Positions 10,764 through 19,694 of a stretch of DNA of 36,063 nucleotides are shown piece after piece; position 1 is the first letter of the stretch; each line of letters opens with the position of its first letter. The position numbers were made by a program, and so were the translations under genes. The notes beneath the pieces are model-generated. The model saw only the letters and a program-made list of their open reading frames with translations, had not been told where the DNA came from and searched no databases. Source of the DNA: Neocallimastix lanati (nom. inval.). Taxonomy: Eukaryota > Neocallimastigomycota > Neocallimastigomycetes > Neocallimastigales > Neocallimastigaceae. The DNA is taken from assembly GCA_016946835.1 (NCBI GenBank), contig JACVTC010000372.1:1-36063 (forward strand), read 5' to 3'.

Positions 10764-10836
10764 GCCCGGCTAGCTCAATCGGTAGAGCGTGAGACTCTTA
10801 ATCTCAAGGTTGTGGGTTCGACCCCCACGTTGGGCG
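10764..10836 (+). tRNA. tRNA-Lys(CTT), copy b
   Basis: A 73-nt gene identical in sequence to 5307-5379 but on the opposite strand. TATTTTTTGG follows as a possible terminator. Confidence 0.97.
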
Positions 10837-10886
10837 ATATTTTTTGGTAGTATTCTTTTAATCAAATAGCCTAAGTATATATAAAT

Positions 10887-11048
10887 ATTTTAATTAAACT
10901 ACTTTTTAATGTATATATATATATATATATATATTTTAATTAAACTACTTTTAATATATATATATAATATATATTTTAATTAAACTACTTTTAATATATA
11001 TATATAATATATATTTTAATTAAACTACTTTTTAATATATATATATGT
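10887..11048. repeat. Four-copy minisatellite ending the unit
   Basis: Four copies of TTTTAATTAAACTACTTTT are spaced by AT dinucleotide runs of varying length. The unit 2 copy is at about 28046-28206. The unit 3 equivalent is lost with the truncation. Confidence 0.88.
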
Positions 11049-11590
11049 TTTAATGATAAATCAATATTTATATATATAATAAATAATAAGTTATGACTAA
11101 CCACTAGTTTCATAAATTAAATTTTAAATTTGAACTATATAATATATATATTTTTATTTTTATAAATTACATATATATATAATATTTTTCTTATTATATA
11201 TAAATATATATATATTAATGAAATATTAAATAAATAAATTGTATATTGTTATTAATTGAAAATATTTAATATGATAACTATAATTTTATAACATTTAAAA
11301 TTTTAATACAATGAATTATTTTTAATTTAAAATTAATTTGTCTAATGTTTATTTTAATATTAATATTTATTTTGATATTAATATTTATTTTGATATTAAA
11401 ATTTACTAATATCTTAAAATAGATATTAATTATTATGAATTATCAAATTTTAAACTTAAACAATATATTTAAATAAATTAATATATTTTCTTATTTAAGA
11501 AAATTTAAAAACAAAAAATAATAAATAATATATATATATAAAATTTTTTTTTATCATAAGAATTTCCAAAAATTATTAAGTAATATAACG

Positions 11591-11626
<36 letters not shown>

Positions 11627-11657
11627 AAAGCAGGAAAAAACAAAGCCAGAAAGCGTA

Positions 11658-11730
11658 GCCCTGTTAGCTCAGTTGGTAGAGCGTGCGGCTTTTAACCGCA
11701 AGGTCGGGGGTTCGAGCCCCCCATAGGGCG
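11658..11730 (+). tRNA. tRNA-Lys(TTT), unit 2
   Basis: Copy of 554-626; no base difference seen. Two nt before tRNA-Asn. Confidence 0.97.
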
Positions 11731-11732
11731 TA

Positions 11733-11806
11733 GCTCTTATGGCGCAATTGGCTAGCGCGTTCGGCTGTTAACCGAGAGGTTGGTGGTTCAAGCCCACCTA
11801 GGAGCG
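11733..11806 (+). tRNA. tRNA-Asn(GTT), unit 2
   Basis: Copy of 629-702; no base difference seen. Confidence 0.97.
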
Positions 11807-11876
11807 TTTCTTTTTTATTATTTTCATAAAATAATATTGTATTTATTAATTTTTTACAATTTAAAGCACTAAATTA

Positions 11877-11947
<71 letters not shown>

Positions 11948-12291
11948 ATATATTTATCATTGAATTAATAAATAATTTATTATTATTCGTTGTATTTTAT
12001 GAGATAAAAAAGATTTATATAAAAATATAAAAAATATAAAAAAAATAAAAAAATATTAATATTAAAAATAAAAATAAAAATAAAAATAAAAATAAAAATA
12101 AAAATAAAAAATAAAAAATAAAAATATTGTATTGCTATTGACTATATTATTTATTAAAGTAAAATAATTATTAAATGTTGTCTTTTACGTAGTAAATTAT
12201 TATACCATTATATTAAAATGAATAAAATAATTTATTTTATATTTTACTAACCTATAATTATTAATTTAAATAAAAAAAATAAGGTTCAAAA

Positions 12292-12364
12292 TGGAGAATC
12301 CGGGCGTCGATCCCGGTGCCTCTCGCATGCTAAGCGAGCGCTCTACCATTTGAGCTAATTCCCC
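12292..12364 (-). tRNA. tRNA-Ala(AGC), unit 2, retrotransposon target
   Basis: Copy of 1187-1259 with an intact body. The 5' LTR begins 14 bp upstream of its mature 5' end (12364 to 12379), pointing away from the tRNA. Its natural upstream sequence beyond that point is now LTR, so initiation occurs at or next to the insertion junction. Confidence 0.97.
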
Positions 12365-12374
12365 TTCTTTGATA

Positions 12375-12378
12375 ATAT
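12375..12378. repeat. Target-site duplication, left copy (ATAT)
   Basis: ATAT abuts the 5' LTR, and a second ATAT follows the 3' LTR at 18523-18526. The empty sites at 1270-1273 and 29534-29537 have one copy. A 5-bp AATAT reading is possible if the LTR ends at ...ACC rather than at ...CA. Confidence 0.85.
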
Positions 12379-12972
12379 TGATACGGTATTTGCCCAAATA
12401 CCTTAAATTATAATAATTTTAATATTTCTCCATATAAATATGTTTTAAATCTATTTTATTAATTAATTATTATCTTTATTAACTTTATCAATATTTCCTT
12501 TATTATTATATAAATATATATATTATTAATTATTAATATTTTGCTATAAAATAAATATTTTATTATATTCTTATTATATTTTTATTATACATTTGATAAA
12601 TTTTATTTTATATTATAAATTTTTTTATTATTAATATTCATATCTAAAATTTTATTATTATTTTATTGTTACACAAAATTATTTTTAACTAATCAATGTA
12701 TTACCAAAATTTATAAAATATTTTGTAATAATATTATTTTAAATCTCTCTCTTTTCTTTTTTTTAATGTAATGGAGGAATAAATAAATAAATGAACAAAT
12801 AAATAAATGGATGAATAATATATAGTTAAATAAATTTTTAAATAAATAAATTAATAAATAATCAATAAATAAATAAATAAATATTGTATAAGTTTTTCGT
12901 AATTTTTATACGTCTACTATCTATTTACCAATATATTATTATACATCCATCAATTTCAAAAGTCCTGTACCA
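12379..12972 (+). repeat. 5' LTR (594 bp)
   Basis: It starts TGATACGG and ends GTACCA (TG...CA ends). It matches the 3' LTR at 17929-18522 over the same 594 bp, except G at 12392 versus A at 17942. Near its start GGTATTTG and CAAATACC (12385-12402) form a perfect 8-bp palindrome. A TATAAATA at 12433-12440 could be a promoter element, but such motifs are common at this AT content. Confidence 0.95.
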
Positions 12973-12979
12973 TAATTTC

Positions 12980-12997
12980 TGGCGAGCTATGCAGGAC
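12980..12997 (+). other. Primer-binding site for tRNA-Arg(ACG)
   Basis: TGGCGAGCTATGCAGGAC begins 7 nt after the LTR end. It is the exact reverse complement of the CCA-tailed 3' end of the tRNA-Arg(ACG) encoded at 7110-7183, 24267-24340 and 35259-35332. Priming by that tRNA is inferred from family knowledge of minus-strand synthesis in LTR elements. Confidence 0.92.
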
Positions 12998-13096
12998 CAA
13001 AGTATAATAATATGAAACATTAATAGATAGTAAAAAAGAAAGAAGATTAAATAAAATATTATAAACGAAATAATAATAATAATAATAAAGCAAATA

Positions 13097-13097
<1 letters not shown>

Positions 13098-13170
<73 letters not shown>
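13098..13170 (+). repeat. A-rich leader: two 36-A runs split by one C
   Basis: Bases 13098-13133 and 13135-13170 are pure A, interrupted only by C13134. The gag ATG follows at 13179, so the retroelement mRNA would have an almost unstructured poly(A) leader. The frame remains open as poly-Lys upstream of that ATG, but no in-frame ATG is seen there. Confidence 0.9.
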
Positions 13171-13172
<2 letters not shown>

Positions 13173-13178
13173 AAAGAA

Positions 13179-14051
13179 ATGAAGATCAGGGAACTCGAAG
13201 AGATTCTACCTCGTCTAAACGAAACAGCAAGAGATGTGGATTCTTGGGGTGATGAATTTGCTAGGATCATGAGACTAGCAAACATCACTGAACCTATGAA
13301 CATACATTCCTGGGCTATGGAATGTGTGGAAGGCAAACTAAGAGGTATACTACAAGACTTAGTAACTACCGACGAAGAAGGGGGAAAGAAGTATCCATCC
13401 ATCGACCAGATGAAAAAGGCTATAGAAGATGCACTTGAAGTTACTCCCCAGGAAAAATGCAAGAGACTCCAGAAACTTAGAATCAGAAAGGGTGAAAGTA
13501 TTCAAAACTTTAACTGGAGGTACAAAAAGCTTTATAATAGTCTTTCCAAACTATACCAATCTTTCATTACGGTAGACGATTACATTGAATCCATTGCTAG
13601 TAGACCTTATGCAAGGTCTCAAGTAATCACCCAAAGGTGTTATGATCTGGAGGATGCCTTCGAAGAAGCCGAACTAGCCGAAAGGGCTGAAGAAAACTTC
13701 CTACGTAAGCCTGAAACTGTTTTAGCAACATTTCAATCCAACCAACCTTATTATTATAAAGTCAACTACGGAGGTCATCCATTCAAGGGCTTTGGTAACC
13801 GAAAATACAACACAAGGGATAACGACCGAAGCGATTATAGGTATGTAAAAGAAAATAAACTGAAGTCAAATCAAGAACAGACTAGAAGACGCCAAGATAA
13901 TTCAAGCACACATCAACAAAATAATAGAAAATGCTATAAATGTGGTCAAGTGGGACACTACTTAAACCAATGTCCTTACTCTTTCAGGGAATTAGCAGAG
14001 ATGGAAGAAAAAGGCCAACTTCAAAAAGAAAATAAGTCTTTAAACTGGTAA
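13179..14051 (+). CDS. gag: Gag polyprotein with CCHC zinc knuckle
   Basis: 290 codons. Gag proteins of this family assemble the virus-like particle and bind the element RNA. A helical, charged region (about residues 1-190) resembles the retrotransposon Gag core, including WRYKKLYNSL near 113-122. It is followed by an Arg/Lys/Asn/Gln-rich basic stretch (about 205-250) and one zinc knuckle, CX2CX4HX4C, with C252, C255, H260 and C265. The ATG at 13179 directly follows the A-rich leader and is the first plausible start. The stop TAA (14049-14051) lies 4 nt after a slippery heptamer, so a minority of ribosomes should pass into pol. The overall fold is inferred; the zinc knuckle is seen directly. 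Confidence 0.95.
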   Translation: MKIRELEEILPRLNETARDVDSWGDEFARIMRLANITEPMNIHSWAMECVEGKLRGILQDLVTTDEEGGKKYPSIDQMKKAIEDALEVTPQEKCKRLQKLRIRKGESIQNFNWRYKKLYNSLSKLYQSFITVDDYIESIASRPYARSQVITQRCYDLEDAFEEAELAERAEENFLRKPETVLATFQSNQPYYYKVNYGGHPFKGFGNRKYNTRDNDRSDYRYVKENKLKSNQEQTRRRQDNSSTHQQNNRKCYKCGQVGHYLNQCPYSFRELAEMEEKGQLQKENKSLNW

Positions 14052-14074
14052 AAGGAAGAAGGGAAACTTCCTTT
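14039..14074 (+). promoter_or_regulatory. -1 ribosomal frameshift signal joining gag and pol
   Basis: The heptamer TTTAAAC (14039-14045) is read in the gag frame as T TTA AAC, the X XXY YYZ slippery pattern. After a 5-nt spacer (14046-14050) comes a perfect 8-bp hairpin: AAAGGAAG (14051-14058), an 8-nt loop, then CTTCCTTT (14067-14074). The -1 frame is the pol frame and is open from 14036 onward, through the gag stop to the pol ATG at 14165 and on to 17887. Confidence 0.88.
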
Positions 14075-17000
14075 AATCAAACCAACGAAAAGAACCATTT
14101 ACCACTAGTTCCAAATAATGACATATTAGCAGCGGTAGTAAGAAGAAAGAAAAAGAATAATAGTATGGCAGAAACCCCATACTCTTCAAAAGAAAAATCT
14201 AGGAAAGGAAAAGCTGCAACAAATACTCAGGATACTACTATGGAGTTTGAATCACCAGTGTCTACACCTACTACTACAGAAAAGCTTGAAGAAATTGATC
14301 TTTCTGTGATAGCTCAGCCATCCATCAAGTCCGTGAAAAGAAAAACCAAATTAGATAAAGAAAAAGAAATAATAGAAGAAACTGAAACAAGTACTCATCC
14401 ATCAAGAGATGATCAATCTAAAGAAGTAACAAAAGGAAAACTTCCTAGTGATAAAGCTGAAGAAGTCAAATCTAAAAGGACATCTACCGAAAAACATATA
14501 GCCTTGATGGAAGGAAAGAACAGTTATGATATCTCTGATGACTTAAACAACAAACTAGCTAATATCTCCATCACACAGCTATTAGATATAAGTCCTAAGC
14601 TTAGATCGGAACTAGTTAAACTACTTAAGCTAAAGGACAGCAATACTCAAGGACAATCTCTAAACGAAATAGTTCTATCCACTATTTCAAGAAGTGATAT
14701 CGCCAGTATAAAATGTTATGTTTATGGGATTGAAGGTATAGCTTTCTTGGATACCTGTGCTAGCTTAAACTTGGTGACAAAGAATTACTTAACAAGGATA
14801 AAAGAAAAACAAAACTTGGTACCAATGGGGTACACAAATAATAATATTGTACAAATTTTCTCTGAGAAGAAATTGGATTCAGAACTCTATCTATTGGATG
14901 TCAAAATTGGGGATACCACAATTAAAGATGTATTTAGAGTTGTTGAAAATGATAAAAATATCTTCGATATACTTATAGGGTTCAATACATTAAAAGACAA
15001 TAAATTATTCGTACATCCTATCGACAATCACTTATGCAAGATGCTCAGTGAAGAATCATGGGATCGTGTGTCTCCTTTAGGGACTGATGAGGAAGAATCG
15101 AAGGAGAGTGACGATAATGAGCATCACAATCTTACCAACAATAAAGATGCATCAAGCTCTTATGCCTTCTGTCTTGTAAATAAGGTTAAAGATGAGAACT
15201 ACCATGATGAAACAGATCAAATTGAAGAAGTTAAAGACGGACCCTTAAAGAAACAAGAGTTGTTGAACAAAGTATTGGATGAATTACCAAGAAAATACAG
15301 AAGAAAAGTTAACTCACTATTTCATGAATTCATCATCATCTTAGCAATCAAAATTGATGAACTCCAGCCAACGAAACTGCTTCCACATACCATTCAATTA
15401 ATAGAAAATGCAAAGCCGATCAAGCAGAAAGGATACCGGTTGTCCAAAGTTCAAATTCAAGCTCTAAAGCAAGAAATAACAAAACTTATAAAAAACAAGT
15501 TGATAGAGCCATCCAGCTCCCCTTGGTCGTCTCCAGTAGTACTCGTCCTCAAGAAAAATAAAAAGTGGAGGATGTGCGTGGACTACCGTAAGCTGAACAA
15601 TGTTACCATCAAAGATTCCTACGCGTTACCAATTATCGATAGTATTTTATTTTCTATTGGAAGGAAGGTTATGGTCTTTACTACTATAGATTTATTCTCC
15701 GGCTTTCACCAAATTCCAATGAATAAAGAAGACATTCCCAAGACCACTTTTACCACTATGTTTGGGAACTACCAATTCCGGGTGATGCCGTTCGGACTAT
15801 GCAATGCTCCTGGTACTTTTCAGAGGGAAATGAACAGAATTTTCTTCCCGCTAATTGGAGTATGCATGTTCGTTTATATAGATGACTTGGTGATATTCTC
15901 ACCATCAATTGAAGAACACATCCAAGATTTAAGAAAAGTCTTTACAATAATCAAGAACAACGGATTGAAGATAAACTTAGAAAAATGTCACTTTTTCAAG
16001 AAAAAAGTAGAACTTCTTGGACATATTTTATCAGTTGAAGGAGTTGCTCCAATCCCAGGAAAAACTGAAATTATTCACAACTGGTTGCCTCCCAAGAATA
16101 TAACTCAACTACGGTCCTTTTTAGGTGCTGTAGGCTACTACAGAAAATTTATATTCAACTTTGCGAAGATGGCTAGACCACTATATAAACTGCTGAAAAA
16201 GGGTACTGATTTCGAATGGAATACAGAACAAGAAAATAGCTTCCAAGAACTTAAAGATAGACTTGTGAAGGCACCTATATTAATTATGCCTGACTTCGAA
16301 AAGCCTTTCATCATCCGTACAGACGCCTCTTATGATGGTATCGGTGGCGTTCTATTACAAAAAGAGGAAGATGGTAAGGAAAAACCCATCCATTTCATTA
16401 GCCGTTCATTAAAACCTTCCGAAAAGAATTACTCTATCACCGACTTAGAAGGAACAGCTGCATTCTATAGCGTAAAGAAATTCAAACCTTACATCTCTAG
16501 CAATAACTGTTCCACTATCCTCTATACAGACCACAAACCACTAGTTAGTTTATTCACCTCCAAAGAACCCAACAACGCAAGGCAAACGCGCTGGGTATTA
16601 CTCTTATCAATGTTGAAGGTTCGTGTTCAATATGAACCTGGTAAAAAGAATGTTATCGCAGACGCTCTCTCGAGGATGCCATCCATCAAAAGCGATATAT
16701 TAGCAACTACAACCGTGAGTGTAAATAGTGAAACAGATGAAAACAACTTATTAAATCTATTAAAAGACAAGTTTACTTTAATAAATGGAGAAAAATTTTA
16801 TAAAGACAATGGAATGCTAAGAAAAGTTATAGATAACCCAGAGGAAAAAGTCAAACTTATTCTTAAGGCCCATGGTATCGGTCACGAAGGTACTTTCAAG
16901 ACTTACAACCGCTTGAAAAGAGATTACTATTGGACCAACATGATACAAGATGTTAAATACATGGTCAGGACCTGTAAAACTTGTCAACTCTTTAAGCCAC

Positions 17001-17890
17001 AAACATTTAACTATCAACCTGAAGATACAGCCACGAAACCCGGTCTTCCATTTACCAAGGTAGGTCTAGACATTGTAGGACCTCTACCAGTTACTCAGAA
17101 AGGTAATCAATACATTATAGTTTTAGTAGATTACCTGACTAAGTGGGTTGAAGCTGAACCCACTAAGAACATTGAATCAGATGACGTTATCCAATTTCTA
17201 TCCAAAGTCTTTGCTCGACATGGAACGCCTGAGATTTTAATAACGGACAATGGACCCCAATTCTGTTCGGACAAAACGAAAGCTTTTCTCGACTTATATG
17301 GAGTTTACGTACACTATATTACAACATACCATCCAGAATCCAACGGCGAAGTCGAAAATAGAAATAAAGAAATTGGCAAGTACTTGAGAATTCTTTGTAA
17401 TCGCAACACTACCATTTGGGATGAGATGCTACCAAGCGCTTTATGGGCTATTCGCACCTGTAAGAATGAAACTACTAAGTTTTCCAGTTTCGAGTTGTTA
17501 TATGGACGTCGCGATTTACAACCCTTTGAATTAACACTGAACTTAGACAAGAAAGAAGAATACGAAAGTGAAGAAGAATTTTTAATAAGAAGATTTACTA
17601 AACATTATGCCTGGATTAAAGAAGCCATTAACAACATTAATACTGCTAACAAGTTATGGGAAGACAGGCGAAAACAAATGAAGAGAATGAAGGCTGAATA
17701 TAACCCTGGTGATCTTGTCCTTGTCAAACTTATTAACCGAAGAAAATTAGACCCATTCTTCCTTGGCCCTATGAAAATAGTTAAGAAGAAATTTAACACG
17801 GTAACACTTTGCGATCCTGTAACTAATGAAATCGCTGAGAGAAATGTTCACTTAAAGAACATTGTACCATACAGACTATGTGAAGTATAG
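14045..17890 (+). CDS. pol: Pol polyprotein: protease, RT, RNase H, integrase
   Basis: From the internal ATG at 14165 the frame has 1,241 codons. It is also open 40 codons further up to the frameshift site, so Gag-Pol fusion is the likely expression route (boundary 14045). Positions below count from that ATG. Residues 1-170 are a Lys/Ser/Thr/Glu-rich linker. Protease: LDTCAS, catalytic D196, with DILIG near 268-272. An acidic insert lies near 307-360. Reverse transcriptase: about 440-620, catalytic YIDD 571-574. RNase H: D720, E762, D789, D833. Integrase: zinc-binding H903, H907, C937, C940; catalytic D969, D1028, E1064 (DD35E); a GPY/F-like FFLGPMKIV near 1198-1206. It ends about 35 residues later without a chromodomain. 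The protease has C198 where the family usually has Gly. All other key residues are intact. Confidence 0.96.
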   Translation: MVKGRRETSFNQTNEKNHLPLVPNNDILAAVVRRKKKNNSMAETPYSSKEKSRKGKAATNTQDTTMEFESPVSTPTTTEKLEEIDLSVIAQPSIKSVKRKTKLDKEKEIIEETETSTHPSRDDQSKEVTKGKLPSDKAEEVKSKRTSTEKHIALMEGKNSYDISDDLNNKLANISITQLLDISPKLRSELVKLLKLKDSNTQGQSLNEIVLSTISRSDIASIKCYVYGIEGIAFLDTCASLNLVTKNYLTRIKEKQNLVPMGYTNNNIVQIFSEKKLDSELYLLDVKIGDTTIKDVFRVVENDKNIFDILIGFNTLKDNKLFVHPIDNHLCKMLSEESWDRVSPLGTDEEESKESDDNEHHNLTNNKDASSSYAFCLVNKVKDENYHDETDQIEEVKDGPLKKQELLNKVLDELPRKYRRKVNSLFHEFIIILAIKIDELQPTKLLPHTIQLIENAKPIKQKGYRLSKVQIQALKQEITKLIKNKLIEPSSSPWSSPVVLVLKKNKKWRMCVDYRKLNNVTIKDSYALPIIDSILFSIGRKVMVFTTIDLFSGFHQIPMNKEDIPKTTFTTMFGNYQFRVMPFGLCNAPGTFQREMNRIFFPLIGVCMFVYIDDLVIFSPSIEEHIQDLRKVFTIIKNNGLKINLEKCHFFKKKVELLGHILSVEGVAPIPGKTEIIHNWLPPKNITQLRSFLGAVGYYRKFIFNFAKMARPLYKLLKKGTDFEWNTEQENSFQELKDRLVKAPILIMPDFEKPFIIRTDASYDGIGGVLLQKEEDGKEKPIHFISRSLKPSEKNYSITDLEGTAAFYSVKKFKPYISSNNCSTILYTDHKPLVSLFTSKEPNNARQTRWVLLLSMLKVRVQYEPGKKNVIADALSRMPSIKSDILATTTVSVNSETDENNLLNLLKDKFTLINGEKFYKDNGMLRKVIDNPEEKVKLILKAHGIGHEGTFKTYNRLKRDYYWTNMIQDVKYMVRTCKTCQLFKPQTFNYQPEDTATKPGLPFTKVGLDIVGPLPVTQKGNQYIIVLVDYLTKWVEAEPTKNIESDDVIQFLSKVFARHGTPEILITDNGPQFCSDKTKAFLDLYGVYVHYITTYHPESNGEVENRNKEIGKYLRILCNRNTTIWDEMLPSALWAIRTCKNETTKFSSFELLYGRRDLQPFELTLNLDKKEEYESEEEFLIRRFTKHYAWIKEAINNINTANKLWEDRRKQMKRMKAEYNPGDLVLVKLINRRKLDPFFLGPMKIVKKKFNTVTLCDPVTNEIAERNVHLKNIVPYRLCEV

Positions 17891-17910
17891 ACTTCAAGGG
17901 ACGAAGTCTA
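17888..17910 (+). other. Hairpin over the pol stop codon
   Basis: TAGACTTC and GAAGTCTA form a perfect 8-bp stem with a 7-nt loop. The stem includes the stop TAG (17888-17890). Its function is unknown; it lies just before the polypurine tract. Confidence 0.6.
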
Positions 17911-17915
17911 AACTT

Positions 17916-17928
17916 AACGGGGGCATCA
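17916..17928 (+). other. Polypurine tract
   Basis: AACGGGGGCATCA immediately precedes the 3' LTR. The G run is the expected RNase H-resistant primer for plus-strand synthesis. It is short, and the last bases are not pure purine. Confidence 0.8.
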
Positions 17929-18522
17929 TGATACGGTATTTACCCAAATACCTTAAATTATAATAATTTTAATATTTCTCCATATAAATATGTTTTAAAT
18001 CTATTTTATTAATTAATTATTATCTTTATTAACTTTATCAATATTTCCTTTATTATTATATAAATATATATATTATTAATTATTAATATTTTGCTATAAA
18101 ATAAATATTTTATTATATTCTTATTATATTTTTATTATACATTTGATAAATTTTATTTTATATTATAAATTTTTTTATTATTAATATTCATATCTAAAAT
18201 TTTATTATTATTTTATTGTTACACAAAATTATTTTTAACTAATCAATGTATTACCAAAATTTATAAAATATTTTGTAATAATATTATTTTAAATCTCTCT
18301 CTTTTCTTTTTTTTAATGTAATGGAGGAATAAATAAATAAATGAACAAATAAATAAATGGATGAATAATATATAGTTAAATAAATTTTTAAATAAATAAA
18401 TTAATAAATAATCAATAAATAAATAAATAAATATTGTATAAGTTTTTCGTAATTTTTATACGTCTACTATCTATTTACCAATATATTATTATACATCCAT
18501 CAATTTCAAAAGTCCTGTACCA
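17929..18522 (+). repeat. 3' LTR (594 bp)
   Basis: Same length and ends as the 5' LTR. One difference was noticed, A at 17942 for G at 12392, which breaks one pair of the terminal palindrome. In the plus-strand transcript this copy would supply the 3' end formation site. Confidence 0.95.
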
Positions 18523-18526
18523 ATAT
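18523..18526. repeat. Target-site duplication, right copy (ATAT)
   Basis: Pairs with 12375-12378. The array sequence TTCTATGTTGTC then resumes exactly as after the empty site in unit 1. Confidence 0.85.
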
Positions 18527-19181
18527 TTCTATGTTGTCTATACTTGTGGTACGAAGTAAATTTATAATTTTATTATTATTATTATTGTTATTATTATCAT
18601 TATTATCATTATTATCATTATTATCATTACTTTCATATTATCATTATTATTATTACTATCACTATTATTGTTATTATTGTTATAAATATTATTATAATTG
18701 TTATTAATATTATTATTATTTTTATTATTTAATTTTGGTATAAGTTGTTTTTATCTATTTAATTTTTTATCTAAATAAATTAAAATTGTAATTTTTATAA
18801 TTTTTATTACTTTTAAGATTGTATTTAATTTTTGTAATTTTTATTACTTTTAAGATTGTATTTAATTTTTATAATTTTTATTACTTTTAATAATGTATTT
18901 ATTTTTAATTAATTATATAAAAGAAAAGTCTAATATAAAATAAGCAAATAAATAATGTTAATAATTAATACTTAAATTTCACATAATAAATAATATATTA
19001 TATATATTATATATATTATATATATTATATATATTATATATATTATATATTTTATGTATTCTATATATTCTATAATAAATAATATATCTAAAAATTGTAT
19101 AATTAAGTAAATAAATATTTTAAACTATTTCTATTTGACATATTCATTAAAGAAACAAAAAAAAAGAAAAAACCTAAAAAG

Positions 19182-19254
19182 TGCCGTTCCCAGGATTCGA
19201 ACCTGGGTCGAGTCGGCCACAACGACTTATACTAAACCACTATACGAGAACGGC
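19182..19254 (-). tRNA. tRNA-His(GTG), unit 2
   Basis: Copy of 1929-2001; no base difference seen. Confidence 0.96.
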
Positions 19255-19610
19255 CAAAATCACTTTATTTATATAAGTTTGAAAAGTATAAATTCAATAT
19301 AGATTAACATTAAATAATAGTAATTATTTTACTAATTTCATATTTATATATAAAAAATTTCTTGACAATTTGATAATAATTTTAATTTAATAATTATTAG
19401 AAATCTGAATTTTGATAATAAATTTTCATTAAAATATTAAACATTATTAAAATTAATAATAATATTAACCTTTAATTTTTTTTTTTTTAATTTCATATTA
19501 TTTTTAATATTAATAAATTTAATAAATAAATAAATATATATAAAAGTACTATTAAATGAATAAATACTGAAAACGCATAAAAATTAAAAATTTAAAAAAT
19601 TAAATAAAAA

Positions 19611-19683
19611 TGCGACCTCCGTGGCTTGAACACGGGACCTTTAGATCTTCAGTCTAACGCTCTCCCAGCTGAGCTAAGGTCGC
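19611..19683 (-). tRNA. tRNA-Phe(GAA), unit 2
   Basis: Copy of 2358-2430; no base difference seen. Confidence 0.97.
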
Positions 19684-19694
19684 TAAATTTTAAA

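Larger units (their letters stand above)
12379..18522 (+). mobile_element. Ty3/Gypsy (Metaviridae) LTR retrotransposon, complete
   Basis: A 6,144-bp element with this order: 5' LTR, primer-binding site, A-rich leader, gag, -1 frameshift site, pol (protease, RT, RNase H, integrase), polypurine tract, 3' LTR. The protease-RT-RNase H-integrase order identifies Ty3/Gypsy rather than Copia. No chromodomain follows the integrase. Both frames are open to normal length and the LTRs differ at one noticed position. It is therefore young and possibly active. Its coding base composition is much less AT-biased than the array around it. It lacks an env-like frame. Confidence 0.97.

Noticed and set aside
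12433-12440. TATAAATA as the LTR promoter
   Set aside because: TATA-like strings are everywhere in this AT-rich DNA, so the motif alone is not evidence.
12956-13462. 168-codon minus-strand frame
   Set aside because: It is antisense to gag and the poly(A) leader; the poly-Phe middle is the A run.
16817-17799. Minus-strand frames of 64-78 codons within pol
   Set aside because: They are shadows of the intact pol frame on the other strand with no recognisable product.
17500-17890. Chromodomain at the integrase C terminus
   Set aside because: After the GPY/F-like module only about 35 residues remain and no chromodomain aromatic pattern is visible.
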